From contig CAYZXL010000015.1 of the NCBI GenBank assembly GCA_964482435.1, positions 33,777-97,776 of the forward strand: DNA of 64,000 nucleotides, read 5' to 3'. Below, piece by piece: positions 9,227 to 19,666 of this stretch; the first letter of the stretch is position 1; the number at the start of each line of letters is the position of its first letter. Made by a program: the position numbers and the translations under genes. The stretch is from CAYZXL01 sp964482435 (GTDB taxonomy: Bacteria; Auribacterota; JABMQX01). Below the pieces are notes generated by a model. The model saw only the letters and a program-made list of their open reading frames with translations, ran no database searches and had not been told where the DNA came from.

Positions 9227-10327
9227 ATGCGCCGTGACAAAGAAAAGTTCCTCTATGAGGTCGTCCTTGTAGGGCTCCTGTGCCTTGCGGTCTTATCCGC
9301 GTGCGGCTGCTGGCGAAAGCCCCGGACGGAGCGCCCGATGGACTTTGTCCCTCCGGAGGCTGACGTCATCGCCTTGCTGGATTACAGCAAGTTTGTCAGG
9401 AGCGACGTCTTTGAGAAGGTATTCGACGTATCGGAGCTTAGACAAACCCTCCTCGAACTCGGTGTCGCCCACGAAAATATTGTGAGCATCGCCGGTTTTG
9501 TCGTCGGCACTGCCGAGGCTTTGTCAAAGGCGCCATCATTGGGAACCATCGCGGAGAATCTCGCAATGGGCGTCGTCGTCGAAGGGAGGGAATCCTTTCA
9601 GCCTGTTTTCAAAGCGCTGTCCGGTCGCGGGTGGGTTCGGAAAGAATATGGTGGAAGAAAGCTCTGGGTTCCCGGAGACTCAGCGAGTTCGGCGAACCTC
9701 ACCCCGGAGCACGACAGACCTCGGGCCGAGGCCTGGGGGGCTGTGGCTTTGTTGCGAACCAACTTCCTCGTCGCAGGAACACCGCCAGCGGTTCGCCGGG
9801 TTCTTGACGTAGCCGGGGGTAGGGGAAGGCGGGCTGGCGGCGCCGATAGTGCGCCCCCTGGCGCAAAGGTCGGTGCGGCCGCAGGCAGGTTGCCAGCCGC
9901 TGCGATCATCCGTCGGGTCGGTGCGAGCGGAGAGATAACCGTGGCGGTATCTTTCTCGCAGGAGATGCGGGTCGCTGCCGCAGAGCTTGCCAAATCGGCT
10001 GGCCTGTTCGGAGGAATGGTCGGCGGCAACATGCTTGAAGGGGTGCTCGAGGTTTTGGGGATAGGACGCGGCGTGGGGCTGTCCTTCTCCAGCGCGAAGG
10101 ACAAGCTTGCCGTCAGAGTCGTTTTCGTGGCGAAAGACCCCGCAAGCGCGAAGGTGCTCGCCGGTTTGGTATCCGTGGCAAAGATAATGATTCCAACGGT
10201 GAGAGACTTTGGCGGCGCAGAGGCGGCGGAGATCGCTCGAGGAGTGCACGTCTGGTCGGAACAGAATCTCGTTTTACTTGATTTTAAGATACCGGAGAGC
10301 ATCTTTAGCCGTATGCGGAAACGATAG
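9227..10327 (+). CDS. Putative lipoprotein of unknown function
   Basis: A 366-residue protein with a lipoprotein signal: hydrophobic residues 9-25, then lipobox LSAC at 23-26. GGAAAGAAG precedes the start. The mature part begins PPEADVIALLDYSKF. This resembles planctomycete-type proteins that open with a phrase about P-x-D-A-x-x-hydrophobic-hydrophobic and carry two alpha/beta halves; here each half has a repeated pattern of VVxGxxESFQPVFKAL and LAVRVVFVAKDPASAKVLAGL. A low-complexity G/A/R-rich linker sits near residues 195-225. No catalytic motif is apparent. It precedes the GAF kinase by 46 bases and could be co-transcribed, perhaps as an envelope sensor, which is speculative. Confidence 0.7.
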   Translation: MRRDKEKFLYEVVLVGLLCLAVLSACGCWRKPRTERPMDFVPPEADVIALLDYSKFVRSDVFEKVFDVSELRQTLLELGVAHENIVSIAGFVVGTAEALSKAPSLGTIAENLAMGVVVEGRESFQPVFKALSGRGWVRKEYGGRKLWVPGDSASSANLTPEHDRPRAEAWGAVALLRTNFLVAGTPPAVRRVLDVAGGRGRRAGGADSAPPGAKVGAAAGRLPAAAIIRRVGASGEITVAVSFSQEMRVAAAELAKSAGLFGGMVGGNMLEGVLEVLGIGRGVGLSFSSAKDKLAVRVVFVAKDPASAKVLAGLVSVAKIMIPTVRDFGGAEAAEIARGVHVWSEQNLVLLDFKIPESIFSRMRKR

Positions 10328-10373
10328 GTGCGGTCAACTGTCCGGCTGAGATTGGCGTTGGGATAACGAACGG

Positions 10374-12053
10374 ATGTCCAGCACAAACACACTGAGGCAA
10401 CTTTCATTTTTCGTGCGGTTTCTTGAGACGCTTGAGCGACTCAGAACCACTGACAAGGTGCATCGGTTCGCGCTCCGCGACCTTTCACGATTTTTGGGGG
10501 CAGAGGAGGGGTGCATTGCGCTTTACGACCGGCTCAGGCGCGGGCCGTGTATCGAGCTGGAAACGAAACAGAAAGTCCAATGGGACCTGGAGCTTTTCGC
10601 CAACTTCATCAAGAACAGAAGGCCCAGGATTCCTCAAAACGTCATCATGGCGCCTTTGAAGGTCAGGAGAAAGATCGTTGGCCTCCTCGCCCTCAGAAAA
10701 GGTGACGGCTTCGGAAAGGGAGATGGGAAGTTCCTCTGCCGCCTCGTTGATCGGGTCTCGGCGGAACTCTCCCGGCGGGAGGAAATGCGGATTCTCACAG
10801 TAAGGGCCGGGATCAGCAAGGACATCATGCGGGGGCTGCGGCCAAAGGACGTTTTCTACAAGCTCCTCGACGGCCTGGAAGAGCTTCTGCGATACGACCA
10901 CAGCGCTGCCATTCTCATTCTCGACGGGGACAAGGATGCCTTTGTGGTTCAGGCAGAGAAGATAACCTGGCGGAAAGGGAAGAGTGCCATCATCGGGCTT
11001 GAGTTACCGACCGACCCGGCTGTGAACGGATTCTTGCTGAACCGCGGCACACCCTTAGCTTTCGACAGAAACGTCAGCGGCGACTGGCGGGCGTGGGGCT
11101 CCCCTTACTACGTGACCGTTCTGCGGATTCTTGATTATAACAAAGACCGCTCTGCGCCTTCCGAGAACAGCATCCTGTGTGTTCCGCTGCGGTCGAAGGG
11201 ACAGCTCATCGGGCTGCTCAAAATTTCCAGCCGTGTCCCGGAGGCTTTCGGCCGCGACGACATCCAGGTCGTGCAGGAGTTTCTGCCGCAGGCGGAGGCA
11301 GCTATCCTTGCTTCGCAGTTCAGTGCATCCCTCCACGAAAGGACTATCGAATCGGAAAAAAGGCTGGGAATCCTCGAGATAGCCAGGGGCGTTGCGCACG
11401 ACGTCAACAATGCCCTCGGAGCGGTTATTCCCCTGGTTCAATCCATCATAAGCGACCTCAAGGACTCCTGCGCCAACCCCGAAGAACTCCTCAAGGACAT
11501 GCGATACATCGAGGAAAACGTGAGGCTCTGCGCCCGCATCTTTGGGAGCATGCTCGGCTATGCCAAGGCCGCGGAGTCTGGACGCCGTGTTTACGTTGAC
11601 GTCAAAAAGAGCATCCAGGACTCCATGAGACTCCTTGACAGGGGCTTGAACACAAGGGGGGTTTCCGTGACGATGGAAATTGAGGAGAATCTTCCTTCCA
11701 TTGAAGCCGACCCAACGCGTCTCCAGCAGGCGTTTTTCAACATTGTCACCAACGCCCGCGACGCCATGCCAAACGGCGGCATCCTGAAAATCCGGGCATG
11801 GAGAGATGGAAAAGTCCTGCACGTTTCCTTCGAGGATACCGGCGTCGGCATCAATAAGGAGGATTTCAACAGGGTTATGGAGCCGTTCTTCACGACGAAG
11901 AAGGATGGCACTGGCCTGGGGTTGTCAATCTGTCGTTCCATCGTATGGGAAAGCAACGGGCGAATGAGAATCGAAAGCGAGCCAGGCAAAGGCACAACCG
12001 TCTTCATTGATTTTCCAGCCGCAGAGAGCGAAAAAAGTGGAACCGGAGCATAA
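10374..12053 (+). CDS. Soluble GAF-domain sensor histidine kinase
   Basis: A 559-residue kinase without membrane helices. Two GAF-like sensor domains (about residues 20-140 and 150-315) are followed by a HisKA dimerisation helix with phosphoacceptor His342 in GVAHDVNNALGAV. The HATPase domain follows: N box FNIVTNARDAM, G1 DTGVGI, F box PFFTTKKDGTGLGLS. The HDVNN form of the H box is the one seen in NtrB/HPK4-type kinases. Its end overlaps the start of the receiver-phosphatase gene, so the two proteins are translationally coupled and probable signalling partners. The ligand of the GAF domains cannot be predicted. The kinase function is firm. Confidence 0.9.
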   Translation: MSSTNTLRQLSFFVRFLETLERLRTTDKVHRFALRDLSRFLGAEEGCIALYDRLRRGPCIELETKQKVQWDLELFANFIKNRRPRIPQNVIMAPLKVRRKIVGLLALRKGDGFGKGDGKFLCRLVDRVSAELSRREEMRILTVRAGISKDIMRGLRPKDVFYKLLDGLEELLRYDHSAAILILDGDKDAFVVQAEKITWRKGKSAIIGLELPTDPAVNGFLLNRGTPLAFDRNVSGDWRAWGSPYYVTVLRILDYNKDRSAPSENSILCVPLRSKGQLIGLLKISSRVPEAFGRDDIQVVQEFLPQAEAAILASQFSASLHERTIESEKRLGILEIARGVAHDVNNALGAVIPLVQSIISDLKDSCANPEELLKDMRYIEENVRLCARIFGSMLGYAKAAESGRRVYVDVKKSIQDSMRLLDRGLNTRGVSVTMEIEENLPSIEADPTRLQQAFFNIVTNARDAMPNGGILKIRAWRDGKVLHVSFEDTGVGINKEDFNRVMEPFFTTKKDGTGLGLSICRSIVWESNGRMRIESEPGKGTTVFIDFPAAESEKSGTGA

Positions 12054-13206
12054 CACTCTTCCAAATATCCTTGTGGTTGATGACGAGCCTGGAATCCAGC
12101 GCGCTCTCACGCGAATCCTCGCCCGGAAGTACAACGCCGATTCTGTCGGGTCCGGCGAGGACGCGATTCGCAAGCTCGTCGAGAAGGATTATGACGTTGC
12201 CCTCGTGGACTTGCGGATGCCGGGAATGGACGGGTTTCAGCTTCTCAGGACAATCAAGCTGTACCGCCCTCAGACGGAAGTCATCATAATGTCCGGGTCG
12301 GCTTCCGAGGAAAAGCTCATAGAGGCAATTCAGGACCAGGCCTTCTACTTCGTCACCAAGCCCTTCCAGAAGGAGGTCATCGAGACCCTCGTTGAGCGAT
12401 GCATTTGGGCTCAGCGCCTCCAGAGGCAGAACCTCGCCTACACTGAGCAGTTGGAGCGCTATCTCGAACAGGCAAAGGAGTTCCAGGTCAGCCTTTTGCC
12501 GGCTCGGTTTCCTCCGACATCGGGAGTCATCTGCGGCATTAGCTACATGCCAAGCGAAGTCCTCGGGGGCGATTTCTACGACTTCTTTTCTGTTGCGGGA
12601 CGGACCGTGGCGTTCGTCATCGCGGACGTTTTCGGGCACGGCGTCCTGGCTGCCATGAAGACCGGGATCGTCAAGTCTTTGTTTGCAGAGGCTGTCCGCG
12701 AGAATTCTTCTCCAGCGTCAGTTCTTCAGACCATCAACGAGGGGATGAACCGCTTCCGGGGCGATAGCCCCCTGACCCTCTTCTACGGCCTCCTGATACT
12801 CGACGAGATGTCTTTGTGGTACGCTAACGCCGGGCACCCGCCCCCCTTGTTGTGCAGAGCGAATGGCGAGCGCCAACGGCTCGATTCCTCCGCACCGCTC
12901 TTAGGTGCCGGGGTTGCGGTGCCCGACGACGCCGAACGGAGGCTTCGGCTCCAGCCCGGCGAGACGCTTGTTCTTTACACCGACGGAGTTCTCGAAGCCA
13001 TGGACTCGCAGCGCCGCTGGTTCGGATTCGACAACCTCCTTCGCACGGTTGACCAGCACCTTCAGGACTCGCCGGAGGCCCTCGCCGGTGAGATATGTCG
13101 TTCAGCCAAGCGGTTCGCCTCCGGCGGACTTCCTGTTGACGACCTCACCGCCGTCGTCCTGCGCAGGGAACCATCGGCGCCTGCGGCCTGGGATGCAGGC
13201 ATTTAG
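12037..13206 (+). CDS. Response regulator with PP2C/SpoIIE-type phosphatase output
   Basis: I start this gene at the GTG at 12037, inside the end of the kinase gene. A TTG at 12007 is possible but would add ten residues encoded within the kinase and lacks a better ribosome site. The 389-residue product has a receiver domain (phosphoacceptor Asp58 in LVDLRMPGMDG, VVDDEPG acidic pair, TKPF lysine) and a helical linker. A PP2C-like domain of the RsbU/SpoIIE group follows, with GGDFYDFF, ADVFGHGVLAAM, YANAGHPPPLL, TDGVLEA and DDLTAVVLRR. Such proteins dephosphorylate an anti-sigma-factor antagonist when their receiver is phosphorylated. No anti-sigma or antagonist gene is in this window. Overlap with the GAF kinase implies a dedicated pair. 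Confidence 0.9.
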   Translation: MEPEHNTLPNILVVDDEPGIQRALTRILARKYNADSVGSGEDAIRKLVEKDYDVALVDLRMPGMDGFQLLRTIKLYRPQTEVIIMSGSASEEKLIEAIQDQAFYFVTKPFQKEVIETLVERCIWAQRLQRQNLAYTEQLERYLEQAKEFQVSLLPARFPPTSGVICGISYMPSEVLGGDFYDFFSVAGRTVAFVIADVFGHGVLAAMKTGIVKSLFAEAVRENSSPASVLQTINEGMNRFRGDSPLTLFYGLLILDEMSLWYANAGHPPPLLCRANGERQRLDSSAPLLGAGVAVPDDAERRLRLQPGETLVLYTDGVLEAMDSQRRWFGFDNLLRTVDQHLQDSPEALAGEICRSAKRFASGGLPVDDLTAVVLRREPSAPAAWDAGI

Positions 13207-13262
13207 ACCTACCTCTTCCAACGCTACAGAAGGACTTCATTCACGAAAGCGGCTCATTTGGG

Positions 13263-13291
13263 TTGACCCGACGGTGGCACAGCGATATGCT
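13263..13291 (+). promoter_or_regulatory. Candidate sigma70-type promoter for the phoH operon
   Basis: TTGACC at 13263-13268 and TATGCT at 13286-13291 are separated by 17 bases, followed by an AT-rich run (ATATATAAG). The boxes match the consensus at 5/6 and 4/6. The region lies 170-200 bases before the called phoH start, giving a long leader. Confidence 0.4.
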
Positions 13292-13459
13292 ATATATAAG
13301 CGACGGCATTTGGGGGAGGACTGAAACAACCGCGCGGTTCAGGCATTAAACTCCGATGAGCCGAGGGAAGCCGCACGGCAGGTAGTTCGCGCAATCATTT
13401 GACATTGGCCTCGTTGCGGGGCAAGGGTGTGCAGGAATCGTCCGTGCAGGCTGTGAAGG

Positions 13460-14575
<1,116 letters not shown>

Positions 14576-14593
14576 AAGGCGGGGAGGTTGCCG

Positions 14594-16945
14594 ATGGGTG
14601 TTAAAAGCGTCTTTCAGTTTCCGGGAAAGGTCTTCAAGAAGTGGAGACTGAGAAAGCGGGGTCTTTCCCGCGGCGTCAGCCGAAAGACTGGCGAGGTCGC
14701 TGGCTTCGTCAGCTACATCGAGCGGTCTCGTCTGGCGAGAGCAGCAACCTGCGCGGCGTTTGTGGTCGTTGCGGTGCTGATTGTCTGGGCGGGGGGGTAC
14801 TACTCCTGGCCGTGGCTGACGGTTGGGCAGAGAGCGATGGAGGACGTGTATGCCTCCATAGATTTTACTTTCCGGGACGACACCGAGACCGCCCGTCTGA
14901 GAGGGAAAGCAGCCCAGGAAGTCCCGCCGGTCTATAAGCTCGACGACAACCGCGTTGCAGCGGACCTGGACAAGCTTATCGGCCTTCTCAAGAAGCCCGC
15001 TGAGAGCGAGAAGGAGCCCGCGCCCGCAGGTGACCCATTCGGCCCGGTCAGCGAGATTCTCGACTCCCTTGCGGCCTATGAGGTCAGGGACTTCATAGCA
15101 ACGCCGGATGCGGCAGCGCTCCTGGCGAGACTCAGGCCCATCGTTCTCAAGACATGCCAGTACAGAATCTCGCACGTGCCGGTGGGTTTTCCGGCACAGG
15201 AGACGGGCGTCGAGGTGCGGTCTGTAGACAATGCCCGGCGGGAGATGCGGGAAAGCATCGGCAAGCAGTTCGCTTCGCCGGTCACGGAAGGCACGAGGCG
15301 CCTGCTTGAGAGCATCGCTTGTGACCTGACGAGCATCTTCGCGCTGAAGAATTGGACGGAGGATGCGGAGGCGGAGAGGAAGCTGCAGGCCTTCGCCATG
15401 AAAAGCGTCCCCGAGCAGTTCACGACAATCCAGCAGGGCAAGAAAATTATCGCAAGAGGGGAGGAGATAGCGCCGAGTCACCTGGCGCAGATCGAGGAAA
15501 TGAGGAGGGCTCTGTCGCAGAAGCGATCCCCAGCGGCGCGGGCGCTGGGGTTTGCGGGGACGGCGGTGGCTGTCTGCGTGCTGACGGTCGGCTCGGCAGT
15601 TTTCCTGGCGAAGTTCCACGGCAGAGTTTTTGCCAGCAATAAGCTTTTGGCACTCATGGCGGTCTTAATCTTGATGAGCGTGGGGACCTCGAAGGCGTTG
15701 ATGTACCTGCGGCCGGCATCTGCTTTCCTCGGATATCCCCTATCGGGTCGTTGGGGGAGTTTTGTTTTGTCGGTATTTCTTGGTTATCCGATAACGGTCC
15801 CGTTCGGGAGTTTTGTGCTCTCAATGATGATGGGGCTACAACTGGCGGCATTTGCGACGATACCGATGGCACTCCTGCTCGGGATGAGCTTCGGAAGCTC
15901 CCTTCCGCCGGTACTGGTGGGGATATTGGGAGGATGGACTGCTGCTTTCTTTGCAGGGAGCGTGCGGCACCGAAGGGACTTCGTCCGAACGGGCTTGCTG
16001 GTGGGGGTTGTGAACGGGGTGACGATCGCGGCCATTGGGGCTCTGGCCGGTGCCAGCTCGGTCACGCTCATGGTTCAGGCGGCGGGAGGGGTCGTGGTGG
16101 CCATGGGCTCGATTCTTCTTGCAGCGGTCTTCCTGCCGCTGTTTGAGTGGATTTTCAAAGTGCCCACGAATGTTACGCTCGTTGAGCTCACAGACTCCAA
16201 CCACCCGCTTCTCAAACGGATGATTATGGAGGCACCAGGGAGCTATTATCACTCCCTGATGGTCGGAAACCTGGCGGAAAGCGCTGCGGAGGCGATCGGC
16301 GCCAATCCCCTTCTGGCACGGGTCGGCTCGTACTTCCATGACATAGGCAAACTCAAAAAGCCGCTTTACTTCAGTGAGAACGAAGCTTTCGGGAGAAGCA
16401 AGCACGACACGCTCAACCCGAGCATGAGCAACCTGGTCATCCTGTCGCACGTCAAGGACGGTGTGGACCTTGCCTGCAAGCATAATCTCAGCAAGCCCCT
16501 CCTTGACATAATCAGGCAGCACCACGGAACAAGTCTGGACTACTTTTTCTACCGGCGTGCGGAGGAGATCAACGGGGATAGTTCCGTTGTAGATGAAAAG
16601 GAGTTCAGATACCCTGGCCCTAAGCCGCAAAGCCGTGAAAGCGCAATCATCATGCTGGCGGACTCAGTAGAGGCGGCCTCCCGGTCGCTGGAGAAGCCGA
16701 CCACCGCAAAGATTTGCGGCGTGGTGAAGAATATCATTCAGATGAGGCTGGAGGACGGGCAGCTCGACGAGTGCGACCTCACTCTTAAAGACCTTCACAG
16801 GATTGAGGAGACTTTCAACCGGATTCTCCTGAGCACTCTCCATCAACGAGTGAAATATCCCGAAGAAGTCAAGGAAACCGGGGGCAAACAAAATGAGCGT
16901 CCTGTTCAGGAACTCGCAGAAGGCGGTCGAGGTGCGCCCGAGTAG
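14594..16945 (+). CDS. pgpH: 7TM-HD cyclic-di-AMP phosphodiesterase (PgpH/YqfF type)
   Basis: Start chosen at the ATG at 14594, six bases after GGGGAGG; a TTG at 14588 would fall too close. The 783-residue protein has one N-terminal membrane helix (about 48-70) and a large extracytoplasmic 7TMR-HDED domain (about 75-305). A block of membrane helices (about 317-520) leads to a cytoplasmic HD domain: HSLMVGNLAE, FHDIGKL, then IRQHHGTS. Known PgpH proteins hydrolyse c-di-AMP. The odd feature is a tandem 17-residue duplication at residues 378-411 (FLGYP...GSFVLS twice, 11/17 identical), encoded at 15725-15775 and 15776-15826, inside the membrane region. Its 3' end overlaps ybeY by 53 bases. Confidence 0.92.
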   Translation: MGVKSVFQFPGKVFKKWRLRKRGLSRGVSRKTGEVAGFVSYIERSRLARAATCAAFVVVAVLIVWAGGYYSWPWLTVGQRAMEDVYASIDFTFRDDTETARLRGKAAQEVPPVYKLDDNRVAADLDKLIGLLKKPAESEKEPAPAGDPFGPVSEILDSLAAYEVRDFIATPDAAALLARLRPIVLKTCQYRISHVPVGFPAQETGVEVRSVDNARREMRESIGKQFASPVTEGTRRLLESIACDLTSIFALKNWTEDAEAERKLQAFAMKSVPEQFTTIQQGKKIIARGEEIAPSHLAQIEEMRRALSQKRSPAARALGFAGTAVAVCVLTVGSAVFLAKFHGRVFASNKLLALMAVLILMSVGTSKALMYLRPASAFLGYPLSGRWGSFVLSVFLGYPITVPFGSFVLSMMMGLQLAAFATIPMALLLGMSFGSSLPPVLVGILGGWTAAFFAGSVRHRRDFVRTGLLVGVVNGVTIAAIGALAGASSVTLMVQAAGGVVVAMGSILLAAVFLPLFEWIFKVPTNVTLVELTDSNHPLLKRMIMEAPGSYYHSLMVGNLAESAAEAIGANPLLARVGSYFHDIGKLKKPLYFSENEAFGRSKHDTLNPSMSNLVILSHVKDGVDLACKHNLSKPLLDIIRQHHGTSLDYFFYRRAEEINGDSSVVDEKEFRYPGPKPQSRESAIIMLADSVEAASRSLEKPTTAKICGVVKNIIQMRLEDGQLDECDLTLKDLHRIEETFNRILLSTLHQRVKYPEEVKETGGKQNERPVQELAEGGRGAPE

Positions 16946-17351
16946 CGTTGAGGCGCTTGCGGAGTTTGTCCTGCGGGAAGAACGGGCTTCGGAGAAGGAG
17001 CTGAGCGTTCTGTTCGTTGACGACGCAGAAATCACCAAACTGAACGCAAGACACCTCGGCAGGAATCGCCCGACGGATGTCCTGGCCTTTCCGATGGGCG
17101 AGGAAGGAGAGGTCATGGTTCACGCGGAGCTCCTCGGGGACGTTGTTGTTTCCCCGGAGAGGGCTGTGTGCTATGCACAACAGCATGGGCTGAAACTGGA
17201 GGAAGAGCTGTCGCTGTACCTGATTCACGGCATCCTTCACCTTCTCGGATACGACGACGTGACGGCAGCATGTAAGAGGAAGATGAGAAAGAGGGAGAGG
17301 GAACTGCTCTCCGAGGCCGCCAGAGAAGGGCTCCTCATTAAAACGAGATAG
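16893..17351 (+). CDS. ybeY: Endoribonuclease / rRNA maturation factor YbeY
   Basis: A 152-residue YbeY-family metalloprotein that processes 16S rRNA 3' ends and takes part in ribosome quality control. Typical features are FVDDAEITKLNARHLGRNRPTDVLAFP and the zinc motif, here HGILHLLGYDD. The family consensus ends in DH: the third zinc-ligand histidine is Asp here (GAC GAC), while the first two histidines are kept. Aspartate can bind zinc, so activity may remain. The start lies 53 bases inside the end of pgpH, preceded by GGGGG, so translation is coupled. A C-terminal basic tail (KRKMRKRERELL) replaces the usual acidic helix. Confidence 0.92.
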   Translation: MSVLFRNSQKAVEVRPSSVEALAEFVLREERASEKELSVLFVDDAEITKLNARHLGRNRPTDVLAFPMGEEGEVMVHAELLGDVVVSPERAVCYAQQHGLKLEEELSLYLIHGILHLLGYDDVTAACKRKMRKRERELLSEAAREGLLIKTR

Positions 17352-17485
17352 GTCCCCCGGCCACAGTGCGAGAGCGGCCGGGAATGCGCTGCCGAAGGTT
17401 TCCGAGAAGGAAAGGAACTCCTGCCGGTGCCTTCCGCTGGAAGGAGTGGAGAATTTTGTCGTTCCCGAGAAGGGAGTGTTGACAG

Positions 17486-18790
17486 TTGTCCGCGACGGGC
17501 GTGTTCATATTATTCACGTTGATGATAGTCGTTGCCGGCTTTTCGAGCTGGGCGAGATTGTCCCTTGTCTTCATGAGGCGATCGCGATTCAAGGAGCTTT
17601 TCGGGCAAAAGGGGAAAGAGGACAACGAGGAGGCTTGCGTCAAGAAGGCGGAGGGGTTGCTGCTGAGCGTGCTGGTGGCGGCAAACGTGGCAAAGGTGGC
17701 CACACCACTTTTGACGTTGGCGTGGCTGAGCAGGGTCGCTCCCGGGATGGCTGGTGGGTGGCGGTTGGCATTGTCCGTCGTCGCGAGCGCCATATATCTC
17801 TTGCTTTTCTCGGAGCTTTTGCCGCGAGTGCTGGTAGGCTCCCGCCGCGAGCCCACAATGAAGTTCGGGCTTGTGCCGCTACTGCTGATAAATGCGGTGG
17901 TTTTTCCCGTCCGGGTGGCTTTACAGCGGATCATACCCGCCTTAGGAAGGATTCTCGGGCGCAAGGTGGAGACCCTCGCGCCATGGTCCCTGCGCGCCGC
18001 CCGCTCGACGGTCCTGGACGGGGAAGGACGAGACGTTCAACTGAAAGAGGACGAGCGTCTCCTCATATCGAGCATTTTTGACATGACCAGGACCATTGTT
18101 CGGGAGGTCATGGTTCCTCGCGTGGACATGCAGTGCCTGGAGCAGGGAAAAACCTTGGCGCAGGCACGACAGGAGATACTCAAGACAGCCCATTCCCGGT
18201 TTCCGGTTTACGCTGGGAGCATTGACAACATTGTTGGGCTTTTTCTGGCCAAGGACCTTCTGAAATACTCCTCTCAGGAAGAGCTTGCCGGACTTCAGGT
18301 TAAGGATGTGATGCATCCGATAATGTTTATTCCGGAGACGAAGAACGTCAGCGACCTCCGCAAAGAGTTCCAGCAAGGCCGGCAGCACATGGCTGTTGTG
18401 GTTGATGAGTACGGCAATACGGCGGGGCTGATAACGATTGAGGACTTAGTGGAAGAAATCGTCGGCGAGATCGAGGACGAGTTCGGCCAGGCGAAGAAAC
18501 GCTTTGTGGAGACAAAAGACGGTGCTTTTATCGTGGATGCAAAGATGCCCGTCAGCGACCTCGCTGAGGAGACCGGCATAAAGCTGCCGGAGGATACCGA
18601 GTATGATACAACAGGGGGCTTTGTGGTGGCGACGCTCGGAAAGGTCCCTCAGCAGGGAGAAACGTTCCAGTCCAACGGCGTTGGTGTAACGATTCTGGAG
18701 GCAGATGAGCGACGCGTCCACCGGGTAGAGCTTGTTCCGTTGTTCGTGGCGGGACAGGGCTCCTCCGACAAGAGAGGTGACAAGGCGTGA
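17486..18790 (+). CDS. HlyC/CorC-family CBS-domain membrane protein
   Basis: Starts at a TTG at 17486 after GGGAGTG; no ATG is available. The 434-residue protein has an N-terminal DUF21-type membrane block with four hydrophobic stretches up to about residue 150. A CBS pair follows (ISSIFDMTRTIVREVMVPRVDM, SRFPVY, NIVGLFLAKDLL, VVDEYGNTAGLITIEDLVEEIVGEIEDE). The last ~85 residues are a CorC_HlyC transporter-associated domain (DAKMPVSDLAEETGIKLP, YDTTGGFV). Family members affect Mg/Co export or membrane repair. It lies in the usual place downstream of ybeY, and its stop overlaps the GTG of the first DUF502 gene (GTGA). Confidence 0.9.
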   Translation: MSATGVFILFTLMIVVAGFSSWARLSLVFMRRSRFKELFGQKGKEDNEEACVKKAEGLLLSVLVAANVAKVATPLLTLAWLSRVAPGMAGGWRLALSVVASAIYLLLFSELLPRVLVGSRREPTMKFGLVPLLLINAVVFPVRVALQRIIPALGRILGRKVETLAPWSLRAARSTVLDGEGRDVQLKEDERLLISSIFDMTRTIVREVMVPRVDMQCLEQGKTLAQARQEILKTAHSRFPVYAGSIDNIVGLFLAKDLLKYSSQEELAGLQVKDVMHPIMFIPETKNVSDLRKEFQQGRQHMAVVVDEYGNTAGLITIEDLVEEIVGEIEDEFGQAKKRFVETKDGAFIVDAKMPVSDLAEETGIKLPEDTEYDTTGGFVVATLGKVPQQGETFQSNGVGVTILEADERRVHRVELVPLFVAGQGSSDKRGDKA

Positions 18791-19548
18791 GTTTCAAAAG
18801 CTGGTTCAGGAAGAATCTTGTAGCGGGCGTACTCGTGCTGGTCCCGTTGTTAGGAACGGTCGGGTTGTTTTGGTGGCTGTTCGGCAAAGTGACAGGTCCG
18901 GGATACACCGGGTTGCTTGACCGATTCGAGCCAGGGGATCCCCTGAGGCAATTCCTCAGGGAAAACGAGTTGCTTTTCCGCATTCTGGTTCTGTTCGCGA
19001 TGCTGGGACTGACGCTTCTGATAGGAGCCTTAGCAAGGAACTTCCTCGGGAAGCGAATTATCCGTCTTGGGGGATCTCTTCTGGAGCGGATTCCCGTGGT
19101 CAAGCGAATCTACAAGGCTCTCAAGCAGATGAGCGAGGCTTTCTGGGGCGAGAACAAAACCGTGTTCAAGCGCGCTGTGGCCGTGGAATATCCGCGAGAG
19201 GGGCTTTACACGCTTGGCTTTGTTATGTCCTCCGTTCCGACGCAAGGACCAGCCGAACCTGGCGGGGAACTCCTGAATATCTTCCTGCCCTCGACTCCTA
19301 ACATCACAGTCGGATGGTTTGTGGTGATGCCCGAAAAGCAGACAATCCGCCTTGACATGACGGTGGAAGATGCAATGAAGATGATTGTTTCGGCTGGGGT
19401 CGTGGTTCCTCGCCATGAGCGGTGGTTGGAGAGTCTGGAGGCGAGGTTGAGCGGAAAGAAAGACGCTGCGGCGCCGGTGAGTCTCGACCTCGCGGGAGCG
19501 CTTCGCTCGGGTGCCGGGGTTGGGCAGGCGGGGGCCGCACAGGGTTGA
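18787..19548 (+). CDS. DUF502 membrane protein (copy 1)
   Basis: A 253-residue protein starting at GTG, overlapping the preceding stop by four bases. It opens KSWFRKNLVAGVLVLVPLLGT, the DUF502 signature, with two membrane helices (about 10-32 and 58-82). Then come FLGKRIIRLGGSLLERIPVVKRIYKALKQM, VVAVEYPREGLYTLGFV, and VFLPSTPNITVGWFVVMPE. DUF502 proteins are found in many bacteria and plants (LIKE-COV) and have no proven biochemical role. The C-terminal ~45 residues are low-complexity. It is followed by a paralog, an arrangement that suggests tandem duplication. Confidence 0.85.
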   Translation: MSFKSWFRKNLVAGVLVLVPLLGTVGLFWWLFGKVTGPGYTGLLDRFEPGDPLRQFLRENELLFRILVLFAMLGLTLLIGALARNFLGKRIIRLGGSLLERIPVVKRIYKALKQMSEAFWGENKTVFKRAVAVEYPREGLYTLGFVMSSVPTQGPAEPGGELLNIFLPSTPNITVGWFVVMPEKQTIRLDMTVEDAMKMIVSAGVVVPRHERWLESLEARLSGKKDAAAPVSLDLAGALRSGAGVGQAGAAQG

Positions 19549-19666
19549 TCGCGAGAGCAAGCGGTCGCTCGGTTCCGCTGGCGAGGCGACAAAAGAGGAC
19601 GCGCGAAGCCCTGAAGGTCTTCGTTAAGAAAAGCCAAAAGTTCGTCGAGAAAAGAGGTGGAATAGA

